5,831 nucleotides of DNA from Propionibacteriaceae bacterium UBA4569. GTDB taxonomy: Bacteria; Actinomycetota; Actinomycetes; Propionibacteriales; Propionibacteriaceae. The stretch spans positions 55,392 to 61,222 of the forward strand of contig DGKN01000251.1 of the NCBI GenBank assembly GCA_002387005.1, written 5' to 3'. Position numbers and translations under genes: made by a program. The notes under the pieces were generated by a model. That model did not search any database. It saw only the letters and a list, made by a program, of their open reading frames with translations, and was not told where the DNA came from. Shown piece by piece: positions 1-5,831 of this stretch; position 1 is the stretch's first letter; each line of letters starts with the position of its first letter.

Positions 1-1164
1 GGCCCGATCGACGGCCATGACCTGGGCGCTGTGGAGCGTGCGCTGGAGTCGGCCAAGAACTTCGGCGGGCCGGTGATCGTCCACGCCCTGACCCGCAAGG
101 GACGCGGTTTCGAGGCGGCCGAGAAGCACGAGGAGGACCGTTTCCACGCGGTCGTTCCCATCAACGAGTTCACCGGCGAGCCGCTGTCCGCGCAGCTGCA
201 GAGCACCTGGACCGACGCCTTTGGCGACGAGATGATCCGGATAGGCACCGAGCATCCCGAGGTGGTCGCTGTCACGGCCGCCATGCTGCACCCGGTCGGC
301 CTGGCCCGCTTCGCGAATGTCTTCCCCGACCGCGTGTTTGACGTCGGCATCGCAGAACAGCACGCGGTCACCTCCTGCGCTGGCCTGTCCGCCGGTGGTC
401 TGCACCCTGTCTTCGCCGTCTACTCGACCTTCCTGAACCGCGCCTTCGACCAGGTGTTGATGGATGTGGCGCTGCATCATCAGGGGGTCACCTTCGCCCT
501 CGACCGTTCTGGCGTCACGGGTTCGGACGGCGCCAGCCACAACGGCATGTGGGATGTCTCGATGCTGGGTCTGGTGCCGGGGCTGCGGCTTGCCTCGCCC
601 CGTGACCGGCAGCGCCTCGCCGAAGCGCTCGACGTCGCCGTCACCGTTCACGACGCCCCAACCGTGGTGCGCTACTCCAAGGAGAAGCTGCCCGACCCGA
701 TCGCGGCAGTCCGCACCCAGGACGCGCTAGACCTGCTCCGGGTCGCCGAGCGTCCCGAGGGGCTCGTGGTCGGCTATGGGCAGTTCATGGGCCTGGCCCT
801 CGACGTGGCCGAACGGCTCCATCAGCAGGGCATCGACGCGAATGTCGTGGACCCGGTCTGGACGCTACCGGTCAGCGACGCCTTGGTCGAGATGGCCAGC
901 CGGCACGCGCTCGTGGTCACCATCGAGGACTCGATGGTCGTCGGCGGGGCGGGTTCCCATCTGGCCGAGGCGCTCGCGAAAGCCAGGGTGGGCGTGCCGG
1001 TGCACCACTTCGGCATCCCGCAGGACTTTCTGCCCCATGCCTCGCGCGGCCAGCTGCTGGAGAGCCTGGGGCTCACCGGCCAGGCGATCGCCCGGGAGGT
1101 GATCGGGCACTGGAAGGACGCCCGGTCGCTGCGGGATGTGCAACAGTCGGTCAATATGGGTTGA
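1..1164 (+). CDS. dxs: 1-deoxy-D-xylulose-5-phosphate synthase, C-terminal part (5' end outside window)
   Basis: Dxs condenses pyruvate with glyceraldehyde 3-phosphate, using thiamine diphosphate, to give 1-deoxy-D-xylulose 5-phosphate, the entry step of the MEP isoprenoid pathway in the cytoplasm. The open frame runs in from the left edge: the first visible residues are GPIDGHD, a Dxs signature. The GTG at 31 is therefore internal, and 387 of the usual 620-650 residues are present. Visible parts in order are the end of the thiamine-binding domain, the central pyrimidine-binding domain with GIAEQHAV (the Glu at bases 355-357 matches the catalytic Glu of this family), the GVTGSDGASHNGMWD loop that corresponds to GADGQTHQG of enterobacterial Dxs, and the C-terminal transketolase-like domain with EDSMVVGGAGS. 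The TGA stop is at 1162-1164. No frameshift or missing motif is seen. It converges with the genes on the other strand. The identification is firm; upstream regulation is out of view. Confidence 0.97.
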   Translation, partial: GPIDGHDLGAVERALESAKNFGGPVIVHALTRKGRGFEAAEKHEEDRFHAVVPINEFTGEPLSAQLQSTWTDAFGDEMIRIGTEHPEVVAVTAAMLHPVGLARFANVFPDRVFDVGIAEQHAVTSCAGLSAGGLHPVFAVYSTFLNRAFDQVLMDVALHHQGVTFALDRSGVTGSDGASHNGMWDVSMLGLVPGLRLASPRDRQRLAEALDVAVTVHDAPTVVRYSKEKLPDPIAAVRTQDALDLLRVAERPEGLVVGYGQFMGLALDVAERLHQQGIDANVVDPVWTLPVSDALVEMASRHALVVTIEDSMVVGGAGSHLAEALAKARVGVPVHHFGIPQDFLPHASRGQLLESLGLTGQAIAREVIGHWKDARSLRDVQQSVNMG

Positions 1165-1198
1165 CATCCATTGCACGATGGTTTGACGTCCGTTGCAC
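1161..1198 (+). repeat. Imperfect 16-bp direct repeat overlapping the dxs stop codon
   Basis: Two copies lie in tandem: TTGACATCCATTGCAC at 1161-1176 and TTGACGTCCGTTGCAC at 1183-1198. They match at 14 of 16 positions, and both differences are A to G. The start-to-start distance is 22 bp, close to two helical turns, so both copies would face the same side of the DNA. The first copy includes the dxs TGA. This spacing would suit two protein-binding sites, but the sequence names no regulator. Each copy starts with a -35-like TTGAC, but no good -10 box follows at the usual distance. The end of a decayed insertion element is another possibility. Confidence 0.6.
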
Positions 1199-1278
1199 CT
1201 CACCGGGATTGTCGGCATGGACGCCATCGTGTGGGCCGCTGCAGAGGGGGAACTGCTCGCCGGCGTCGCCAATGTCCT

Positions 1279-1301
1279 GCGCCCCCAATAGGGGAGCTTT
1301 T
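1279..1301 (+). terminator. Possible weak intrinsic terminator after dxs
   Basis: In the gap between the convergent dxs and hydrolase genes, CCCC (1283-1286) pairs with GGGG (1291-1294) around the loop AATA. A GC pair (1279-1280 with 1296-1297) could extend the stem across a small internal loop. Four T residues follow at 1298-1301. The order stem then T-run fits transcription leaving dxs on the + strand. The stem is short and the T-run minimal, so this is only a candidate. Read in the other direction the same stem has no T-run. Confidence 0.35.
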
Positions 1302-1308
1302 CGAGGGT

Positions 1309-2169
1309 TCAATCGGCACATCCTGAGTGGTGGGCGTCATCGGCGCCAGCGATCCCGCCGACTGCTGACACCACCGCGTCCGGACGATCCAGCATCATGA
1401 GGTGACGCGACCCCTCCACGACCAGCTGGCGCCCGTTCAGCAACCGACACAGGCGTGCCTGGTCGGCGACCGCGCTGCCTGCCGAGGCATCAGCGGCCGA
1501 CAGCACCGACACCGGCAGGCCCGGCAGCGGACGCTCTGCCCGCAGCTCCTGCAGGTCCCAAGCCTGACGCTCGTACCCGAGCGACTCGGCCGTGGCCATC
1601 TCCCACGAGTCTGCATCCCGATAGATGGCATCCAATCGTCCGCGGCTCAGACGCGACCACTCGCGGTACGACTGCAGGAAGGTGCCGAACCGCCAGCCCA
1701 GGGCCATGGGACGTCCGAACCCGGATCGCGCCAGCACCCCCATGCCCCGTGCCCAGCCCAGGGAGGACTTCCCAGGGTCTGCCGCGTACCACTCGACGGA
1801 CGGGTCGACGAGCACCAAAGCGGCCACCAGGTCGGGACGGGTGCGGGCGACCGCCTCCGCGTGGAAGGCCGCCATCGAGTGCGCCACAAGCACGGCCGGA
1901 CCATCGCCGTGGCCCTCCAGCAGCTCGGTGAGGGTTGCCACCTCCTCGTCCAACCGGGGCAGGTGCCCCGGCCAGCGCGTGCCTCCCAAGCCCGGACGGT
2001 CGAAGGCCAGCACCCGGCGACCGTCCAGCCCAGCCGCGACATCGGCCCAGAATTCCATGGCCAGGCCGCACCCGGCCATCAGGACTACGGTCGGCCCCTG
2101 GCCCTCGCGCAGGCGCCAGTGCACTTCTCGTCCGCCGAAGGGGGAGACCTGCCCTGTGGGTTCGACCAC
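1309..2169 (-). CDS. Alpha/beta-fold hydrolase, translationally coupled to lysX
   Basis: This is a 286-residue protein of the alpha/beta-hydrolase superfamily. Visible landmarks are the early strand and oxyanion loop (VVLMAGCG, about 28-35), the DRPGLGG turn (57-63), the nucleophile elbow VAHSMAA with Ser98, the post-elbow strand ending LVDPS (120-124), a helical cap region (about 125-215), the acid strand VSVLSAAD with Asp227, and GSRHLMMLDRPD with His256. The Ser-Asp-His triad is complete. The elbow has Ala where many families have Gly (AHSMA rather than GHSMG), a tolerated small-residue variant. I see no signal peptide and no membrane segment, so it is probably cytoplasmic. The GTG start at 2169 follows the lysX TGA by one base and has a GAGGAG ribosome site inside lysX, so the two genes should be co-transcribed and translationally coupled. 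The substrate is unknown. A role on lysX products such as aminoacyl-lipids is an inference from position only. The TGA stop is at 1309-1311. Confidence 0.87.
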   Translation of the reverse strand: MVEPTGQVSPFGGREVHWRLREGQGPTVVLMAGCGLAMEFWADVAAGLDGRRVLAFDRPGLGGTRWPGHLPRLDEEVATLTELLEGHGDGPAVLVAHSMAAFHAEAVARTRPDLVAALVLVDPSVEWYAADPGKSSLGWARGMGVLARSGFGRPMALGWRFGTFLQSYREWSRLSRGRLDAIYRDADSWEMATAESLGYERQAWDLQELRAERPLPGLPVSVLSAADASAGSAVADQARLCRLLNGRQLVVEGSRHLMMLDRPDAVVSAVGGIAGADDAHHSGCAD

Positions 2170-2170
2170 C

Positions 2171-5100
2171 TCAGCTCCTCGGCCTGACCAGAGGGAACGC
2201 GATCGACTCCCGAATGCTCGCGCCGGTCATCAGCATCGCGAGCCGGTCGAGGCCGATGCCCAGACCGCCGGTCGGTGCCATGCCGTACTCGAGTGCGGTG
2301 AGGAAGTCCTCGTCCAGCTCCATCGCCTCCGGGTCACCACCAGCCGCCTGCAGCGACTGCTGGGTCAATCGCTCTCGCTGCACCACCGGATCGACCAGTT
2401 CGGAGTAGGCCGTGCCCAGTTCGGAGCCGAACATGACCAGGTCCCAGCGCTCGGCCAAGCGCGGGTCGTCCCGGTGCGGACGGGTGAGCGGCGAGCTCTC
2501 GGCCGGGAAGTCGCAGTAGAACGTCGGGGCCATGGTCTGCTTCTCGCAGAAGTGGTCGTAGAGCTCGTCCAGCACGGCGCCCCGGGTCCAGCGCGGATCG
2601 ACCTCCCCGCCGACCTGGCGAACCAGGTCGGCCAGCTGCTCGCGCGGGGTGTCGGGCGTCAGCTCGACGCCGGAGGCCTGTGATACCGCCTCGTGCACGC
2701 TGACCCATCGCCACGGTTCGGCGAGGTCGACCTCGTGCTCGACGCCGTGTGCGTCTCGTCCCCGGACGATCGTCCCGCCGCTGGCCGCCACCGCCGCGTC
2801 ACGCACCAGCTGTTCGGTGAGCACCCTCATCGACTGGTAGTCGCCATTGGCCTGGTAGGCCTCCAGGACGGTGAACTCCGGGTTGTGGGTGGCATCGGCA
2901 CCCTCGTTGCGGAAGTTGCGCCCGATCTCGAAGATGCGGTCGAGCCCGCCTACCATCAACCGTTTCAGGTAGAGCTCCGGCGCGATGCGCAGGTAGAGGT
3001 CGAGGTCGTAGGCATTGATGTGGGTACGGAAGGGACGGGCGTTCGCGCCGCCATGGATGGTCTGCAGGATCGGGGTCTCGACTTCCAGGAAGTCCTGCCC
3101 CAGGAGCGTCTGCCGCACCGACTGGATCGTCCTCGACCGCGCGGCGAGACGGTCGCGGGAAGCACGGTTCATCACCAGGTCGAGGTGCCGGTTCCTGACA
3201 AGCAGCTCCGGGTCGGCCAGGCCACGGTGTTTGTCGGGCAGGGGTCTCAGGCACTTGCTCGTGAGCTGCCAGGCCTGCGCCAGCAAGCTGGGCGACCCAT
3301 TGCGCGAGGCGCCCGTCGTCCCCGTGAACGAGAAGTGGTCACCCAGGTCGACCGCGCGGCTGAACCGCCGCAGTTCCTCCCGTCCGAGGCTGGCCTGGTC
3401 GAGCAGCACCTGCGCCTGGCCGCTCCAGTCCTGCACGCGGGCGAACACGACACCGCCGTGGTCGCTGACCGCCATCACCCGTCCGCCAATGGTCATGGCC
3501 CGGCCGGGGGCTCCCGCCACGTCGGCGCAGTGGGCATCGACCCCTGTGTGCACGGGATAGGCCTGTGCTCCCGAGGCGATGATCTCGGCTCGCTCGTCGA
3601 ACCGGCGCCGCACCTGCTCGGGCAGCCGTCGCGCTGCGACCTCGGTCCCGGGACGAGTGAGGAAGGCAACCACCCTCGGGTCGTCGGTGGCAACGAGCTG
3701 CTGCTGCGGCACCGGCAGGGGGTCGAGCCAATGCGGCACATCAAGGAAGCCCTCGGCCACACCCATCGCCGCCCCGACCGGCCCGAGATCGGCCGCCTCC
3801 TCGTAGGCGAGGAAACGAGGCGACCACTGCGGCGCGTACTTCACGTTGGAGCGGTACAGCTGCTCGATCTGGAACCACCGGCTGAAGAGCATCAGGGTAC
3901 GACGCTGCAGCCGCCGCACCCTGCTCGCCCCGACCCGTTCCCCCTCCTCGATCGTCGAGCGGAAGACGGCGAAGTTCAGCGAGACCCGACGGATCCCGAG
4001 TTCGCGACCGGCCGTCATCAGGCCGGTGACCATCAGCTCGGTCACGCCGTTGTCGGCCTCGGGGTTGCGCCTCATCACGTCCAGGCTCAGGCCGTCGCGG
4101 CCCCACGGGACGAAGGACAACAACCCCGCGACCCGCGCATCCTCCCGGTCGCCGAGGTGGTCGTCCGGGAACAAGGCCTCGACCAGCAGGCAGTTGCCGT
4201 CGAGGGGGTCCCCCAGCCGGTTGAGTGCCATGGAGAAGCCGCGGTCGTCGCCGTCGCGCCACCGGTCGGCGAGGCCGATCAGCCGTTGCAGTTCGGCGGC
4301 GCCAATGTCGCGGTGACGGCGCACCCGCGTCTGGTAGCCGGCCCTGGTCAGCCGCTCGACGGTCTGGCGCACCGCCTTGAGCTCATGACCGGCCAGGTCG
4401 AAGCGGTCGGGCCGCAGGATGGCCTCGTCCCCCACCCTGATGACCCGAAGACCCGCCCGGTCCCAGGCGACGGCGCCGTCCTCGGAGGCGCCCACCACGG
4501 CGGGCGTCCACCCGTAGTGGCGCACCATCTCGAGCCAGCTGGCCAGCGCGGCGGGCCAGTGCTCCCGGCGGCCCAGCGGGTCCCCAGAGGCCAGGCACAC
4601 GCCACCTTGCACCCGGTAGGCGACCCCCGCCTGCCCGGTGGCCGAGAAGCGGGTCTGCTTGTCGCGTCTGGTGTTGAAGTAGCCGAGCGAGTCGTCCGGG
4701 TTCTCATCCAGCAGCGCGCGCACGTGCAGCTCGTCATCGAGCGGCAGGTTCGCCCGCTGGCGCTGGGAGCGCAGCAGCACGAGCAATGCTCCGAGCATCG
4801 TCAGCGCGAACAGCGATCCCACGAAGAGCTGGACCCATTCGGGAACCATCCGCGGTCGCGAGGCCGCCGAGCCGAACACCAGGTGGTCGAGGATGCTCAA
4901 CAGCCGGTTGCGCGGACCTCCTTCGTGTCCGGTGAGCCACCCCAGCAGAAGGCCGGTGGCCACCGAGGTGGTGAGTCCGACGGCCAGGGTCGCGAGGGCG
5001 TAGCGCATGTTGCCCGGGGTCAGGCGGGCTGCGAACGAGCGGCGCGCGACCACGAGCCCAACGATCAACAGCGCCACCGACAAGGAGTTGAACAGGTACG

Positions 5101-5449
5101 AGAGCATCGCCTGCTCGAGCGGCTCGTCCAGGCTGTGGCCCTGCCACCACTCGCGGGCCACCAGCACGCTCACGACCACCGGCACGATCCACTGCAAGCA
5201 GAGGAACACGAGGGCGAGCCACCAGGCGGCCCGTTTGCGGCGCAGCAGGCCGGCGCCGAGGATCGTCAGGAAGGCCGCCAGGCCGAGTCCGCCGATGTCG
5301 ATCGGGAACACGGCCAGGCTGAATGCCTGCACGAGCCAGTGCACCCACCGGGTGCCGCGGAACACGGCGTGCGCGATGGTCAGCAGCGAGGCGGCGAAGA
5401 ACAACCTCGAGAGGTAGACCGGTGCCTTGCGTTCCCAGAATGCGACCAC
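2171..5449 (-). CDS. lysX: Bifunctional lysylphosphatidylglycerol synthase / lysyl-tRNA synthetase LysX
   Basis: LysX is a membrane protein that charges tRNA with lysine and then transfers the lysine to phosphatidylglycerol, lowering the negative charge of the envelope. In Mycobacterium tuberculosis it gives resistance to cationic peptides. The 1092 residues fall into three parts. Residues about 10-228 hold about six hydrophobic segments (near 12-29, 40-69, 74-97, 117-134, 149-172 and 204-226), like the membrane region of LysX proteins. Residues about 240-570 are a DUF2156 transferase domain with DSLGYFNTRRDK (253-264), GVCLASGDP (283-291), LRPDRF, RGFSMALNRLGDP, LNFAVFR (491-497) and LYRSNVKY (531-538). 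Residues about 605-1092 are a class II LysRS with an OB fold (about 652-735), motif 1 (FLEVETPIL, 787-795), motif 2 (FRNEG, 846-850, then HNPEFTVLEAY) and motif 3 (GGLGIGLDR, 1061-1069). All three signature motifs are intact. The GTG start at 5449 is the only start codon between the upstream in-frame stop (5540-5542) and the first membrane segment; its ribosome site is weak. The long hydrophilic N-terminal tail of mycobacterial LysX (about 1,170 residues) is absent. Confidence 0.95.
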   Translation of the reverse strand: MVAFWERKAPVYLSRLFFAASLLTIAHAVFRGTRWVHWLVQAFSLAVFPIDIGGLGLAAFLTILGAGLLRRKRAAWWLALVFLCLQWIVPVVVSVLVAREWWQGHSLDEPLEQAMLSYLFNSLSVALLIVGLVVARRSFAARLTPGNMRYALATLAVGLTTSVATGLLLGWLTGHEGGPRNRLLSILDHLVFGSAASRPRMVPEWVQLFVGSLFALTMLGALLVLLRSQRQRANLPLDDELHVRALLDENPDDSLGYFNTRRDKQTRFSATGQAGVAYRVQGGVCLASGDPLGRREHWPAALASWLEMVRHYGWTPAVVGASEDGAVAWDRAGLRVIRVGDEAILRPDRFDLAGHELKAVRQTVERLTRAGYQTRVRRHRDIGAAELQRLIGLADRWRDGDDRGFSMALNRLGDPLDGNCLLVEALFPDDHLGDREDARVAGLLSFVPWGRDGLSLDVMRRNPEADNGVTELMVTGLMTAGRELGIRRVSLNFAVFRSTIEEGERVGASRVRRLQRRTLMLFSRWFQIEQLYRSNVKYAPQWSPRFLAYEEAADLGPVGAAMGVAEGFLDVPHWLDPLPVPQQQLVATDDPRVVAFLTRPGTEVAARRLPEQVRRRFDERAEIIASGAQAYPVHTGVDAHCADVAGAPGRAMTIGGRVMAVSDHGGVVFARVQDWSGQAQVLLDQASLGREELRRFSRAVDLGDHFSFTGTTGASRNGSPSLLAQAWQLTSKCLRPLPDKHRGLADPELLVRNRHLDLVMNRASRDRLAARSRTIQSVRQTLLGQDFLEVETPILQTIHGGANARPFRTHINAYDLDLYLRIAPELYLKRLMVGGLDRIFEIGRNFRNEGADATHNPEFTVLEAYQANGDYQSMRVLTEQLVRDAAVAASGGTIVRGRDAHGVEHEVDLAEPWRWVSVHEAVSQASGVELTPDTPREQLADLVRQVGGEVDPRWTRGAVLDELYDHFCEKQTMAPTFYCDFPAESSPLTRPHRDDPRLAERWDLVMFGSELGTAYSELVDPVVQRERLTQQSLQAAGGDPEAMELDEDFLTALEYGMAPTGGLGIGLDRLAMLMTGASIRESIAFPLVRPRS
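2175..2180 (-). promoter_or_regulatory. Ribosome binding site of the hydrolase, inside lysX
   Basis: On the - strand, GAGGAG lies five bases before the GTG at 2169, and the lysX TGA falls between the two. The site overlaps the last sense codons of lysX (Pro-Arg-Ser). This supports the GTG start and implies that ribosomes finishing lysX can reinitiate on the hydrolase. Confidence 0.75.
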
Positions 5450-5500
5450 GATGTCACTCTTGCACCAGCTACTGACAAATGCCTGTGACCGCTCACCACA

Positions 5501-5535
5501 CGAGCCAGGCGATGACCTCGTCGGTGACCGGCTCG
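5501..5535 (-). repeat. Inverted repeat between the RNase D-like gene and lysX
   Basis: In the 100-bp spacer (5450-5549), CGAGCC at 5501-5506 is perfectly complementary to GGCTCG at 5530-5535. Two further G-C pairs are possible past a one-base bulge, leaving an 18-base loop. On the - strand no T-run follows, so it is a poor intrinsic terminator. It may be an intercistronic hairpin or chance in GC-rich DNA. I found no convincing -35/-10 promoter for lysX in this spacer. A TTGTCA is present (5478-5473 on the - strand), but no matching -10 follows. Confidence 0.3.
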
Positions 5536-5549
5536 GCCGCTACCGACCT

Positions 5550-5831
5550 TCAGGCGTCGAGCGTCTCCAGCAGGACGGGAACCAGCTGCTGGCGCTGCCA
5601 CGGCCTGGCTCCGAGCTCAGCGAGCCGGGCGTCGATCGTCTCATGGGTGAGCGGCACCGGCGGCTCGAAGGTGATCCGGCGCAGGGTGTCGGGGCTCACC
5701 AGGTTCTCCGGCGGCATCGACAGCTTCTCCGCCAGTTGCTGGGTGGCGGGACGGGCCGCATTCCACCGGGCGAAGGCATCGGGCCAGCGACGTTCCCACT
5801 GGCGCGGCATCGGCGGTCCATCCAGCGGCGT
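5550..5831 (-). CDS. RNase D-like 3'-5' exonuclease, C-terminal end (5' end outside window)
   Basis: The frame is open to the right edge and gives 93 residues before the TGA at 5550-5552. The ATG at 5810 is internal: the upstream codons read TPLDGPP in the same frame and continue the protein naturally. The visible part matches the C-terminal helical (HRDC-like) domain of actinobacterial RNase D-type exonucleases: a DGPPMPRQW segment, a helix rich in Ala and Arg, then LAEKLSMPPENLVSPDTLRR, and a final helix ending RPWQRQQLVPVLLETLDA. The catalytic DEDD exonuclease domain would lie outside the window. Such enzymes trim RNA 3' ends, for example on tRNA precursors. In M. tuberculosis a homologue lies next to and convergent with dxs1, which matches the orientation here except for the two genes in between. 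After the stop, the same frame stays open for 18 more codons. Confidence 0.85.
   Translation of the reverse strand, partial: TPLDGPPMPRQWERRWPDAFARWNAARPATQQLAEKLSMPPENLVSPDTLRRITFEPPVPLTHETIDARLAELGARPWQRQQLVPVLLETLDA

Noticed and set aside
31..1164. A complete 377-residue protein starting at the GTG at 31
   Set aside because: The preceding in-frame residues contain the Dxs motif GPIDGHD, and the thiamine-binding N-terminal part of the enzyme would be missing, so dxs is simply cut by the window edge.
1161..1400. A 79-codon + strand frame starting at TTG over the dxs stop
   Set aside because: It runs through the convergent gap into the antisense of the hydrolase, has no ribosome site, and its composition resembles out-of-frame translation.
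1402..2187. A 261-codon open frame on the + strand opposite the hydrolase
   Set aside because: It has the same codon-register shadow effect. The hydrolase has a full catalytic triad and a good ribosome site, and the antisense product has no domain-like pattern.
2693..5488. A 931-codon open frame on the + strand opposite lysX
   Set aside because: It is in exact codon register with lysX, where antisense stops arise only from TTA, CTA and TCA sense codons, which high-GC genes avoid. The predicted protein is low-complexity, rich in Arg, Gly, Pro and His, with no recognisable domain, while lysX carries complete family motifs.
5485..5496. GTGA-N4-TCAC palindrome upstream of lysX, resembling a CRP-type site
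   Set aside because: The half-sites are four bases with a four-base spacer instead of the six expected for that family, so the match is within chance for this composition.
5550..5810. A complete 86-residue gene starting at the ATG at 5810
   Set aside because: The frame stays open to the window edge, and the upstream residues (TPLDGPP) continue a typical RNase D C-terminal domain, so this is the end of a larger gene.

Overview
This is a high-GC window whose coding style (GTG starts, strong G/C preference at third codon positions, no TTA, CTA or TCA codon over about 900 codons of the largest gene) and gene content point to an actinobacterium. The combination of an actinobacterial-type Dxs, a LysX-type fusion of a lysyl-phosphatidylglycerol synthase with a lysyl-tRNA synthetase, and an RNase D-like exonuclease beside dxs resembles mycobacteria and their relatives. 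The exact family cannot be fixed from the sequence.

Layout. On the + strand, positions 1-1164 hold the C-terminal 387 residues of dxs (1-deoxy-D-xylulose-5-phosphate synthase, the first step of the MEP isoprenoid pathway), cut by the left window edge. A 144-bp convergent gap (1165-1308) follows. It carries a 16-bp direct repeat with a 22-bp period that begins on the dxs stop codon, and a weak terminator-like hairpin. Everything to the right is on the - strand. Read in its own direction it is: the C-terminal end of an RNase D-like gene (5550-5831, cut by the right edge), a 100-bp spacer, a full 1092-residue lysX (2171-5449), and an alpha/beta-hydrolase (1309-2169) whose GTG start lies one base after the lysX stop.

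How they work together. LysX is predicted to make lysyl-tRNA with its C-terminal synthetase and to pass the lysine to phosphatidylglycerol through its membrane and DUF2156 parts, which makes the envelope more positive and more resistant to cationic peptides. The hydrolase has a Shine-Dalgarno sequence inside the last lysX codons and is almost certainly translationally coupled to it, so it is a candidate partner in the same lipid chemistry. Its substrate cannot be read from sequence. The outer genes, dxs and the RNase D-like gene, are convergent neighbours in mycobacteria, so the lysX-hydrolase pair looks like a two-gene cassette lodged in that junction.

I see no RNA gene, CRISPR array, identifiable mobile element or clearly new multi-gene system. 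The observations most worth a second look are the lysX-hydrolase coupling, the direct repeat at the dxs stop, and an 18-codon in-frame, coding-like stretch after the RNase D stop.
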